From assembly GCA_946011725.1 (NCBI GenBank), contig CAMGBT010000002.1:1-64000 (forward strand): DNA of 64,000 nt, written 5' to 3'. Below the pieces are notes generated by a model. The model was not told where the DNA came from and ran no database searches. It saw only the letters and a list, made by a program, of their open reading frames with translations. Both the position numbers and the translations under genes were made by a program. Below are positions 53,618 to 61,084 of the stretch, in pieces. The DNA comes from an uncultured Bacteroidales bacterium. GTDB taxonomy: Bacteria; Bacteroidota; Bacteroidia; Bacteroidales; Muribaculaceae. Position 1 is the stretch's first letter, and the number at the start of each line of letters is the position of its first letter.

Positions 53618-54702
53618 TCTCCGGTGAGGTCTAAAACTACGTTATCAGCGCCTTTCTCGTAATACTGCTTGCGCAGGGGGTGGCGGAAGGCTTCGGCATA
53701 GTCGCGGCGGTTGCGGGCGATGTCGATGGCGGTGTAGATGGCTTCGCGCAAGGAGTCGGGCGAGGCTTCACCCTTGCCGGCGATGTCGTAGCCGGTGCCG
53801 TGGTCGGGCGAGGTGCGCACGAAGTTGAGGCCGGCGGTGAAGTTGACGCCGCGGTCCATCGACAGGGCTTTGAACGGAGCCAAGCCTTGGTCGTGGTACA
53901 TGGCCAGCACGCCGTCGAAATGCTTGAATCGGCTCGAGCCGAAGAAGCCGTCGGCGGCATACGGGCCGAATGCTAACACCTTCTCCTCCTGCGCCTTAGC
54001 GATGGCCGGAATGATTACATCCTGCTCTTCCGAGCCGAGCAAACCACTGTCGCCGGCGTGCGGGTTGAGCGCCAACACCGCGATGCGCGGATTTTGCACG
54101 CTGAAGTCGGCACGCAGGGCGTGGTCAAACACTTTTAACTTCTCCACGATGGCGTCGATGGTGATTGCTTCCGGCACGTCCTTGATGGGCAGGTGGGTGG
54201 TTTGGAGCGCCACGCGCAGTTGGTCGCAGCACATAATCATCAGCGCGCGCGATTGCGGTTCGCCGGCGGCTGCTTCGAGGTACTCGGTGTGGCCCGGGAA
54301 GTGGAACGTGTCGCTTTGGATGTTCTTTTTATTGATGGGAGCGGTGACGAGCACGTCGATTTCGCCCTGCTTGAGGTCGGCCACGGCCTGCTCCAAGGCG
54401 ATGAACGCGGCCTTGCCGGCTTCGGCGGAGGAGATGCCCGGCTCGGGGCGCACGTCTTCGCCCACCACATTAATTATATTATTAGCGTCGGGACGCGCTT
54501 CGGCGGCCGAGCGGATTTGGGTGAACACCACGTTGGGCATTTGCAATATCTTGCGGTATGCGGCGGCAATCTTGGCGGAGCCGTACACGATGGGGGTGCA
54601 CAATTCGAGCATACGATTGTCCTCAAGTACTTTGAGGATGACTTCGTAGCCGATGCCGTTGATGTCGCCTTGGGTGATACCCACTTTAAGTTTCTGATCC
54701 AT
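53614..54702 (-). CDS. pdxA: 4-hydroxythreonine-4-phosphate dehydrogenase
   Basis: PdxA oxidises 4-phosphohydroxythreonine for pyridoxal 5'-phosphate synthesis (DXP-dependent route). The 362 residues include the start KVGITQGDINGIGYEVILK, the metal-binding HTEYLEAAAG, NPHAGDSGLLGSEE and MYHDQGLAPFKALS, and the C-terminal VRTSPDHGTGYDIAGKG. All metal ligands (His, His, Asp) appear present. It follows rlmN by 17 bp and overlaps the next gene by 4 bp. No pdxJ is visible here. Confidence 0.95.
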   Translation of the reverse strand: MDQKLKVGITQGDINGIGYEVILKVLEDNRMLELCTPIVYGSAKIAAAYRKILQMPNVVFTQIRSAAEARPDANNIINVVGEDVRPEPGISSAEAGKAAFIALEQAVADLKQGEIDVLVTAPINKKNIQSDTFHFPGHTEYLEAAAGEPQSRALMIMCCDQLRVALQTTHLPIKDVPEAITIDAIVEKLKVFDHALRADFSVQNPRIAVLALNPHAGDSGLLGSEEQDVIIPAIAKAQEEKVLAFGPYAADGFFGSSRFKHFDGVLAMYHDQGLAPFKALSMDRGVNFTAGLNFVRTSPDHGTGYDIAGKGEASPDSLREAIYTAIDIARNRRDYAEAFRHPLRKQYYEKGADNVVLDLTGE

Positions 54703-54719
54703 ATATAGTTATACGTATT

Positions 54720-55757
54720 TTACGATTGATTTTGTCTATTTTTGCCGGCCAACATGCCGCAGGCGGCGTCGATGTCCTCGCCGCGCGAGGCGCGGATGGT
54801 GGCGGTGACGCCGAGGGCGTTGAGGCGGTCGCGGAAGGCTTCCATAACTCGGGGCGAGGACGGTTTCATCTCGGCGTCTTCGATTACGTGGAAGCGGATG
54901 AGGTTGACCCGCGCCGAGGTGCCCTTGATCAGGTCGGCCAAGGCGTCGGCGTGGCGGTAGTCGTCGTTGACCGCGCGCCACATTATATATTCCACCGACA
55001 GGCGGCGCTGGTGGGCGAAGTCGTAGCCGCGGAGCAGTTCCATCACGCTGCGGACGGGCCAGGCACGTTCTACCGGCATAAGTTGCTCGCGCTCAGGCGC
55101 GTAAGGCGAGTGGACGCTGATGGCAATGTGCACCTTGGTTTGGTCCAAGAGGCGGCGCAAGCCTTCGATATTGCCGATGCTCGACACGGTGATGCGCTTC
55201 GGACTCCAAGCCAAGCCCCACGGCTCGGTGAGGATTTCGATGGCTTTGAGCACGGCGTCGAGGTTGTCGGTGGGCTCGCCCATGCCCATAAACACCACGT
55301 TGGTGAGCTCTTCGGAGCGCGGCACCGACAGGATTTGGTTGATGATCTGGGCGGCGGTGAGCTGGCCGTGGAAGCCTTGGCGACCGGTCATGCAGAACGA
55401 GCAGTTCATCTTGCATCCGGCTTGCGACGACACGCACAGGGTGGCGCGGTCGCCGTCGGGGATGAACACGGCTTCCACATCGCGCCGGGGCGCGCCGCGG
55501 AAGAGGTACTTGGCCGTGCCGTCTTTGCTCAACGCTTGGGTCAACGGCGCCTCGCGCCCCACGCAGTAAGCCTGCTTGAGGGCGGCGCGTGCCTTGAGCG
55601 ACAGGTCGGTCATATCATCTATATCTGTTACGCGACGGGCATATAGCCATGCGGCCATTTGCTTGGCGGCAAAAGGCTTCAAACCCACTTTGGTGCACAC
55701 CGAGCGCAGCTCATCGAGGGTCATGCCAATCAGCGGTTGAAGGTCATTTGTTGTCAT
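54720..55757 (-). CDS. rlmN: 23S rRNA/tRNA adenine C2-methyltransferase (radical SAM)
   Basis: RlmN methylates A2503 of 23S rRNA and A37 of some tRNAs. From ATG 55757 (MTTNDLQPLIG) it has 345 residues. The radical-SAM cluster is CKMNCSFCMTG, with VFMGMGEPTDN as the SAM-binding GGEP-like segment, and the C-terminal DIDAACGML holds the second catalytic Cys. A longer frame begins at 55826, but that start lies upstream of the -7 element. Head of the six-gene operon rlmN-pdxA-nucleotidyltransferase-M28-sufE-POT. Confidence 0.93.
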   Translation of the reverse strand: MTTNDLQPLIGMTLDELRSVCTKVGLKPFAAKQMAAWLYARRVTDIDDMTDLSLKARAALKQAYCVGREAPLTQALSKDGTAKYLFRGAPRRDVEAVFIPDGDRATLCVSSQAGCKMNCSFCMTGRQGFHGQLTAAQIINQILSVPRSEELTNVVFMGMGEPTDNLDAVLKAIEILTEPWGLAWSPKRITVSSIGNIEGLRRLLDQTKVHIAISVHSPYAPEREQLMPVERAWPVRSVMELLRGYDFAHQRRLSVEYIMWRAVNDDYRHADALADLIKGTSARVNLIRFHVIEDAEMKPSSPRVMEAFRDRLNALGVTATIRASRGEDIDAACGMLAGKNRQNQS

Positions 55758-55773
55758 TGGCTGAAAGTTTCCA

Positions 55774-55781
55774 CAAAAGTA
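55774..55781 (-). promoter_or_regulatory. rlmN operon promoter -7 element
   Basis: Minus-strand TACTTTTG, 17 bp before the ATG at 55757. No TTTG at the ideal distance. Confidence 0.5.
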
Positions 55782-55852
55782 GCAATAATTTCTCAAATAA
55801 TCGCTACTTTTTTGGTTTTCTATCAAAAAAATTAAAAAAAATCTTCGAAAGG

Positions 55853-55883
55853 CTTGTTATGTCGCAAAAAATTCGTAACTTTG
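55853..55883 (+). promoter_or_regulatory. tRNA-Leu promoter
   Basis: CTTG at 55853-55856, 19 bp, TAACTTTG at 55876-55883 followed by CA. Confidence 0.75.
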
Positions 55884-55893
55884 CACCGCAAAC

Positions 55894-55975
55894 GCCCGGA
55901 TGGCGGAATCGGTAGACGCGACGGTCTCAAACACCGTTGGGGCGACCCATCCCGGTTCGAGCCCGGGTCCGGGTA
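55894..55975 (+). tRNA. tRNA-Leu (CAA)
   Basis: Class II tRNA with acceptor GCCCGGA / TCCGGGT, D arm with GGTAGACGC, anticodon arm ACGGTCTCAAACACCGT (anticodon CAA), a long variable arm TGGGGCGACCCA, and T arm GGTTCGAGCCC. The CCA end is not encoded. Confidence 0.93.
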
Positions 55976-55976
55976 C

Positions 55977-56005
55977 AAAGCGAAGGAGCAATCCTTCGCT
56001 TTTTT
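55977..56005 (+). terminator. tRNA-Leu terminator
   Basis: AAAGCGAAGGA pairs with TCCTTCGCTTT around a 4-nt loop (GCAA), followed by TTT. Confidence 0.9.
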
Positions 56006-56026
56006 GGTATGCGGGCGGGCTCCTGC

Positions 56027-56108
56027 CCGAGCAGGAGCTCGGAGCAAGTGCAAAAAAGGCTGCGCGCGGCGGTTCGGCTTCCGCCTCACCACTGGACCCA
56101 CGGCGCGG
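56027..56108 (+). repeat. Dispersed repeat, copy 10 (hairpin + forward B module)
   Basis: CCGAGCAGGAGCTCGG at 56027-56042 (also GCTCCTGC/GCAGGAGC just upstream), then AGTGCAAAAAAGGCTGCGCG and GGTTCGGCTTCCGCCTCACC (56071-56090) with ACTGGACCCAC. Same orientation as copy 6. Confidence 0.75.
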
Positions 56109-56173
56109 CGGCGCGGGTGATTGGGGATTTATTGTGTGGGAAGTGTTAAAAATTGCTCGTTTTTGCGATTTTT

Positions 56174-56205
56174 TTTGGTCGGAACGGCTTTTTTATGTAA
56201 CTTTG
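56174..56205 (+). promoter_or_regulatory. Promoter of the ECF sigma operon
   Basis: TTTG at 56174-56177, 20 bp, TAACTTTG at 56198-56205 followed by CA. Leader about 75 nt, AT-rich. Confidence 0.82.
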
Positions 56206-56283
56206 CACCAATTATCGATTATTATTAACTAATTCTTTTGCCTATCGCCTATATCTACTCTTAATTTTTAATTCGGAATAGAA

Positions 56284-56874
56284 ATGCAACAATTAGCAAA
56301 TTTGGCCGACGATAAGTTGGTCGCTCTCTATGCTAACGGCAATAACGAAGCGTTCGATATCCTGCTCTCGCGTTATCAGGACCGGCTCTTCTGCTACATA
56401 ATGCAACTCATTGGCAATCGTTCGCTTGCCGATGATGTCTTTCAGGAAACCTTCGTCAAGGCGATCGTTACCATCCGTCAGGGCAATTATACCGCCTCCG
56501 GCAAGTTCGGGGCGTGGCTCATGCGCATTGCTCGCAACCTGATTATCGACCATTTCCGCCAGGAAAAGGCCGAAGGCGTGGTGTCGACCGACGATGGCGA
56601 GGTGGACATCCTCAACCGCAAGGAGTTGAGCGACTGCACCATCGAAGACGACATCATCGACCTGCAGATCCGTGATGATGTGCGTTCGTTGGTGCGCCAG
56701 CTGCCGCAGCAGCAGCGCCAAGTGCTGGTGATGCGTTTCTATAAAGGCTTGAGTTTTAAGGAGATAGCCGATCTCACGAACGTGAGCATCAACACCGCGT
56801 TGGGACGCATGCGCTATGCCATCCTCAACCTGCGGCGCTTGGCGAGTGAGCAAAACATTATACTCACTCACTAA
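56284..56874 (+). CDS. ECF-type RNA polymerase sigma factor
   Basis: A 196-residue extracytoplasmic-function sigma factor. Region 2 spans FDILLSRYQDRLFCYIMQ to DDVFQETFVKAI, and FGAWLMRIARNLIIDHFRQ is its DNA-binding end. Region 4 spans RQLPQQQRQVLVMRFYKGLS and SFKEIADLTNVSINTALGRM. No anti-sigma gene lies next to it, unlike many SusC-linked ECF systems, so how it is controlled is open. It leads the operon with the AGCS symporter and lgt; a small hairpin separates it from the symporter gene. Confidence 0.9.
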   Translation: MQQLANLADDKLVALYANGNNEAFDILLSRYQDRLFCYIMQLIGNRSLADDVFQETFVKAIVTIRQGNYTASGKFGAWLMRIARNLIIDHFRQEKAEGVVSTDDGEVDILNRKELSDCTIEDDIIDLQIRDDVRSLVRQLPQQQRQVLVMRFYKGLSFKEIADLTNVSINTALGRMRYAILNLRRLASEQNIILTH

Positions 56875-56879
56875 CCTAC

Positions 56880-56895
56880 GGCCGCCGTGGCGGCC
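56880..56895 (+). terminator. Perfect 7-bp hairpin between sigma factor and symporter genes
   Basis: GGCCGCC-GT-GGCGGCC followed by TCATTTCATTT. It could be a partial terminator or an RNA-processing point that lowers downstream expression. Confidence 0.45.
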
Positions 56896-56906
56896 TCATT
56901 TCATTT

Positions 56907-58304
56907 ATGCTCGAACAAATAGGACAATTTCTCACTGTAGTGGCCGATTTCCTTTGCGGCTACCCGCTGTTCACCTTGCTCATCGGTGGCGGCATCTTCT
57001 TGTTTATCGCCTCGGGCGCGGTGTCGTTGCGACGGCTTCCGGCTGCGATAGCCGAGCTGCGGCGCAAACACTCGGGCGGCGACGGCCAAATCTCATCCAT
57101 TCAAGCACTTGCATCGGTGGTGGCTGCCACCGTGGGCTTGGGCAACATTGCCGGCGTGGCCATCGCGTTGGTGATGGGCGGTCCCGGCGCCATCTTTTGG
57201 ATGTGGGTGAGCGCTATGGTGGGCATGGCCACCAAGTACCACGAGGGTGCGCTGGCCATCATGTACAAGGGCCGCGATAACCTGGGCCGTCCGCAAGGCG
57301 GCGTGATGCACATCATCACCCAAGGCCTGGGTCAAAAGTGGTTACCTTTGGCGCGCTTTTTTGCCGTGGCCGGCATTTTGGGCACACTTTGCATCATGAA
57401 TGCCAACCAGTTGGCTGAAGCCACCATGGCCGTGTTCGTGCCGCAGGACATTGTGGCCCACGGCTGGCTCGCCTCGGCCGGCGCGGTAATCGGCATGAGC
57501 GGCGCCGCTTTCGGTCGCTTCCTCTTGGGCCTGGCTATGGCCGCGGTGGTGGCGGTGGTCATCCTCGGCGGCATCTCGCGCATAGCGCGCGTGGCCTCGA
57601 TTTTGGTACCGTTCATGGTGGGATTGTATTTTATTATGGTGCTATATATTATATGTACGCACGTGGGGCAAGTGCCGCAGGTGTTTGCATCCATTTTCCG
57701 CGAAGCGTTCAATTTGCAAGCGGGCTTCGGCGCATTGGCGGGCATCGCCATCATCGGCGCACGGCGTGCGGCGTTGGTCAACGATGCCGGCATCGGCACC
57801 GCCTCGATCATGCACGGCGCTTCGCGCAATAACGAGCCGGTGCGCGAGGGTTTGATAGCCATGCTTGGCCCGGCCATCGACTCCGGCTTGGTGTGCACCC
57901 TGACCGCCACCGCCATCCTGCTGTGCGTGCCGGAAATCTCTGCCATTGAGGGCCTTAAGGGCTTGGAAGTGGCCATGACGGCCTTCGGTCGCGGCATCCC
58001 TTACGGGCAGTATCTGCTGATGTTCGTGGTGGTGTGCTTCGCCCTGTCGTCGATGTTCTCCTACTCGTTCTACGGCTCCACCTGTGCCTCGTATCTCTTT
58101 GGTTCGCAGGTAGTTAAGTGGCATCGCTACTTCTTCATCGCCTCGTTAGTGCTGTTTGCCGTGGTGCCGCTGTCGGCGGCCGTGAGCTTGTGCGACCTGT
58201 TCTACGCGCTGATGGCATTCCCCACCATGTTTGCCGTGCTGCGGCTCAGCGGTTGCGTGCGCCAAGCCACACGTGCTTATTTCGCCAAATCTAAAACCAA
58301 ATAA
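56907..58304 (+). CDS. AGCS-family sodium/proton:alanine symporter
   Basis: A 465-residue inner-membrane amino-acid symporter (AgcS/DagA group) that takes up alanine or glycine with Na+ or H+. The hallmark text VVAATVGLGNIAGVAIALVM, the GGPGAIFWMW segment, GRPQGGVMHI and RRAALVNDAGIGTASIMHG are present. Ten or more helices follow. It is 32 bp after the sigma factor gene and 2 bp before lgt, so it is very likely part of the same transcript. Confidence 0.9.
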   Translation: MLEQIGQFLTVVADFLCGYPLFTLLIGGGIFLFIASGAVSLRRLPAAIAELRRKHSGGDGQISSIQALASVVAATVGLGNIAGVAIALVMGGPGAIFWMWVSAMVGMATKYHEGALAIMYKGRDNLGRPQGGVMHIITQGLGQKWLPLARFFAVAGILGTLCIMNANQLAEATMAVFVPQDIVAHGWLASAGAVIGMSGAAFGRFLLGLAMAAVVAVVILGGISRIARVASILVPFMVGLYFIMVLYIICTHVGQVPQVFASIFREAFNLQAGFGALAGIAIIGARRAALVNDAGIGTASIMHGASRNNEPVREGLIAMLGPAIDSGLVCTLTATAILLCVPEISAIEGLKGLEVAMTAFGRGIPYGQYLLMFVVVCFALSSMFSYSFYGSTCASYLFGSQVVKWHRYFFIASLVLFAVVPLSAAVSLCDLFYALMAFPTMFAVLRLSGCVRQATRAYFAKSKTK

Positions 58305-58306
58305 CC

Positions 58307-59167
58307 ATGCTTAATTTCATTACTTGGGACTTCGACCCCGTGGCGCTGTCTTGGCCGCTGCAAATCCGCTGGTACGGCTTGATGTTTGCCATCGGCTTTT
58401 GGCTGGGCGTGATTGTGGTGGGGCGGATGTTCCGGCGCGAAGGCGCACCCGAACGCTGGGTGAGCGTGCTGCTGCTGTGGGTGGCTGCCGGCACCATCGT
58501 GGGCGCTCGCCTCGGCCACGTATTCTTCTATGAATGGGACTATTACAGTCAGCATCCGATTGAAATTCTGTACACATGGCACGGCGGCCTCGCCTCGCAC
58601 GGCGGCGCCATCGGCGTGATTACGGCTGTGCTGTGCTATTCATATTTCACCACCAAACGCTCGCCGCTGTGGACGTTCGACCGCTTAGTGGTGGCCATCG
58701 CCATGGTGGGCGGCCTCATCCGCTTGGGCAATCTGTTCAACTCCGAAATCTTCGGCCACGCCACCACCCTGCCGTGGGGCTTTATGTTCGTCAACTCGCG
58801 CGAATGGCACGCTCTCTACGAGGGCCAAGCCTGCCATCCCACTCAGATCTACGAGGCGCTGTGTTACTTCGCCCTATTCGGCCTGATGATGTGGATGTAC
58901 TGGAAGCGCAACGAAGGCGAACGCCCCGGTATGCTCTTCGGCACATTCCTCACCGGCATCTTCGGCACCCGCTTCCTCATCGAGTTCGTCAAGAATCCGC
59001 AGGTGGAATTTGAGCAGGATATGTTGCTGAATATGGGGCAGTTACTCTCCATTCCGTTCATTCTTGCCGGTATCTTCTTCATCGTGCGAGCCTGTTTGCG
59101 CCCGCGTCTGCATCTCGATTATCCCAACCAATATTCCGACGCCAAGGACGCCAAAAAGAAGAAGTAA
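58307..59167 (+). CDS. lgt: Phosphatidylglycerol:prolipoprotein diacylglyceryl transferase
   Basis: Lgt attaches the diacylglyceryl group to lipoprotein Cys in the inner membrane. The 286-residue protein has seven hydrophobic segments, VGARLGHVFFYEW, WHGGLASHGGAIGVI and the signature IRLGNLFNSEIFGH, with the essential Arg and Asn kept. The final Arg of the usual WGR is His, as seen in other Bacteroidetes. A Lys-rich tail ends the protein. It lies 2 bp after the symporter gene and 3 bp before the BASS transporter. Confidence 0.93.
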   Translation: MLNFITWDFDPVALSWPLQIRWYGLMFAIGFWLGVIVVGRMFRREGAPERWVSVLLLWVAAGTIVGARLGHVFFYEWDYYSQHPIEILYTWHGGLASHGGAIGVITAVLCYSYFTTKRSPLWTFDRLVVAIAMVGGLIRLGNLFNSEIFGHATTLPWGFMFVNSREWHALYEGQACHPTQIYEALCYFALFGLMMWMYWKRNEGERPGMLFGTFLTGIFGTRFLIEFVKNPQVEFEQDMLLNMGQLLSIPFILAGIFFIVRACLRPRLHLDYPNQYSDAKDAKKKK

Positions 59168-59170
59168 GCA

Positions 59171-60094
59171 ATGCAATTGGCTAAGTTGCGCGCACGTCTG
59201 AAAATGTTCATGCTGCCCATAGCGATGCTGTGCGGCTGGCTGTTTCACGAGCCGGTGGAGGCGGTGCAATTCCTGTCGCCGTACATGATTTTCACCATGC
59301 TGCTGATTACATTCTGCCGCGTGGACATTAAGGAGTTTCGCATAAGCGCCTTGACATGGAAAGTGGTTGGTTTTCAGTTGATTTGCTGCGTGGTGAGCTA
59401 CTTTGTTATCGCCCCGTTCAACCCCGTTTTGGCGCAAGGGAGCATGCTGTGCTTCCTGTGCCCGACGGCCACGGCTGCGCCCGTTATTACGGCCATGTTG
59501 GGCGGCAGCATCCTCACCTTGGTGGCCATTTCTGTGCTCAGCAACCTGTTAGCGGCGGCCGTAGCGCCGCTGATGTTCACCGTTGCCGTGGGCGAAACGG
59601 GTGTCAACATCGACTTCCTCGCCACCTTCGGCACCGTCATGGCCAAAGTCGGGCCGATGATCGTCGGCCCCATGGCGTTGGCGCTGCTGCTGCGCGCCGT
59701 TGCGCCCAAGGTGCACCGCGTGATTCACGACAATCAATCCATATCGTTCTACCTGTGGTCGGTGGTGCTGATCATCGTGGTGGGACGCGTTACCACATTC
59801 GCGCTGGCCGAACCCGCCGACTGCCTGCCGCAGATGCTCCTGCTCGCGCTGGCCTCCGGCGTGATTTGCGCCATCCAATTCATTGTGGGGCGCCGCTTGG
59901 GGCGCCGCCATGGCGATCCGGTGGCCGGTGCGCAGGGTCTCGGCCAGAAGAACACGCTGCTGGCCGTGTGGATGGCACTTACTTTCCTCGACCCGATTTC
60001 CTCCATCGCCCCCGCGGCTTATATCATCTGGCAAAATTCGTTTAACTCGTTGCAAATCTGGCTTAAAGCCCGTCGCGACAGCCTTAATTCATAA
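59171..60094 (+). CDS. BASS-family (bile acid:Na+ symporter-like) transporter
   Basis: A 307-residue inner-membrane protein with about nine hydrophobic segments. CPTATAAPVITAMLGGS and GLGQKNTLLAVWMALTFLDP match the sodium-binding and crossing-helix text of the SBF/BASS family. Members move bile acids, pyruvate, pantothenate or similar organic anions. The substrate is not readable. It lies between lgt and a Crp-like regulator, each within 3 bp. Confidence 0.75.
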   Translation: MQLAKLRARLKMFMLPIAMLCGWLFHEPVEAVQFLSPYMIFTMLLITFCRVDIKEFRISALTWKVVGFQLICCVVSYFVIAPFNPVLAQGSMLCFLCPTATAAPVITAMLGGSILTLVAISVLSNLLAAAVAPLMFTVAVGETGVNIDFLATFGTVMAKVGPMIVGPMALALLLRAVAPKVHRVIHDNQSISFYLWSVVLIIVVGRVTTFALAEPADCLPQMLLLALASGVICAIQFIVGRRLGRRHGDPVAGAQGLGQKNTLLAVWMALTFLDPISSIAPAAYIIWQNSFNSLQIWLKARRDSLNS

Positions 60095-60097
60095 CCT

Positions 60098-60775
60098 ATG
60101 GCCGGCTCAATGTTTGAAACCATCAAATCGTTGCCGCTGTTTAGCGGTATCAGCGATGAGCAACTGCTTAACGTGCTGGGAAAATGTAAGATGCACTTCC
60201 AAACGGTGTCGGCCGGCAAGGTGGTGCTCAATGCGGGCGAAGTGTGCGCTAATCTCACTTTCTTGATGAGCGGCATCGTTCGTGCCACCTTCACCTCCAT
60301 CGACGGCCGCTTGTCGCTGAGCCAGTCGATTAAAGGCCCCGACGTGCTGTTTCCGCACTACCTGTTCGGCCTGACCACCGCCCGCCCGGCCACAGTGCGC
60401 TCCGTGAGCGAGGTGGTGCTCCTCCACGTGCCTAAGAACGATTTGCTCAAGCTCTTGGCCAAAAGCGATGTGGCATTGCTCAACTTCCTCAACACGCTGT
60501 GCGGTAGCGCCCAGCGCGCCTTCCGCGACGTGCTCAATAGCACCGGCGGCGACCTGCGCCGACGTCTTGCATCGCGCGTGTGCGCGCTCACACGCCCGCA
60601 GAGCTTCGATATCGTGCTCGAAGTCAATGCCAATGTCTCGGCTGAGTTTGACACCTCCGTCGAGAACTTTACCGCCGCATTCGATTGGTTGGTGGAGAAT
60701 AAGATCGTGTCCGGAACGCCGAATCGCATGGTAGTCAAAAACCGTGCCGCTTTGGCCGAACTTCTAACCACATAA
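60098..60775 (+). CDS. Crp/Fnr-family transcriptional regulator
   Basis: A 225-residue protein with an N-terminal cyclic-nucleotide-binding-type jelly roll (LFSGISDEQLLNVLGKCKMH, FLMSGIVRATFTS, DVLFPHYLFGLT) and a C-terminal winged helix (GGDLRRRLASRVCALTR, EFDTSVENFTAAFDWL). It lacks the PRxSxR motif that binds cAMP, so the ligand may be something else or none. No Fe-S cysteines as in Fnr. It is the last gene of the sigma-AGCS-lgt-BASS operon and may regulate this or other loci. The RNA-like hairpin unit at 60774-60886 begins right after it on the other strand. Confidence 0.8.
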   Translation: MAGSMFETIKSLPLFSGISDEQLLNVLGKCKMHFQTVSAGKVVLNAGEVCANLTFLMSGIVRATFTSIDGRLSLSQSIKGPDVLFPHYLFGLTTARPATVRSVSEVVLLHVPKNDLLKLLAKSDVALLNFLNTLCGSAQRAFRDVLNSTGGDLRRRLASRVCALTRPQSFDIVLEVNANVSAEFDTSVENFTAAFDWLVENKIVSGTPNRMVVKNRAALAELLTT

Positions 60776-60886
60776 AAAAGAAACGTCGAATCTCGCGATC
60801 CAACATTTCTTTGTTCGTTTTTTAAACGAATCAAACCTAACCTAAAATTTTTACCTTATATTGCCTATTGTTATTTGTTATTGACA
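60774..60886 (-). ncRNA. Candidate small RNA with its own promoter and terminator
   Basis: On the minus strand a promoter (60890-60921) is followed after about 110 nt by a 15-bp hairpin (arms 60811-60797 and 60792-60778, loop GCGA) and six U residues. In the minus-strand RNA all 15 pairs form, three of them G-U; in the plus-strand RNA those three become C-A mismatches. This favours transcription of the minus strand. A second hairpin (TTCGTTT-AAA-AAACGAA) precedes it. No ORF is present. The RNA would end at the 3' end of the Crp-like gene. I know of no family name for it. Confidence 0.4.
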
Positions 60887-60889
60887 CTG

Positions 60890-60921
60890 CAAAGTTACAT
60901 CGATTTTCACCCTCTCGCAAC
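60890..60921 (-). promoter_or_regulatory. Orphan minus-strand promoter
   Basis: Minus strand: GTTG at 60921-60918, 20 bp, TAACTTTG at 60897-60890 followed by CA. No minus-strand gene follows it, which led to the small RNA candidate. The 60922-61026 stretch is AT-rich with nothing else recognised. Confidence 0.55.
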
Positions 60922-61026
60922 GGTGTAAAACACAAATCTTGCGCAATATAAGAATTGTCAACCTTTAAAGTATTAAAAACCAAATATATAACTTATTTGC
61001 AATATAAGCAAAAATATAGATCTTAA

Positions 61027-61058
61027 TTTGGTGAATTTCCGAATTTTTTGTACCTTTG
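61027..61058 (+). promoter_or_regulatory. Promoter of the TPR/HTH regulator gene
   Basis: TTTG at 61027-61030, 20 bp, TACCTTTG at 61051-61058 followed by CA. Leader about 23 nt. Confidence 0.82.
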
Positions 61059-61084
61059 CACCGAAATATTTACACCTAAAAACC

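Noticed and set aside
55854..56232. Short frames over tRNA-Leu and repeat copy 10
   Set aside because: They run through a tRNA, its terminator and a repeat, so they cannot be genes.
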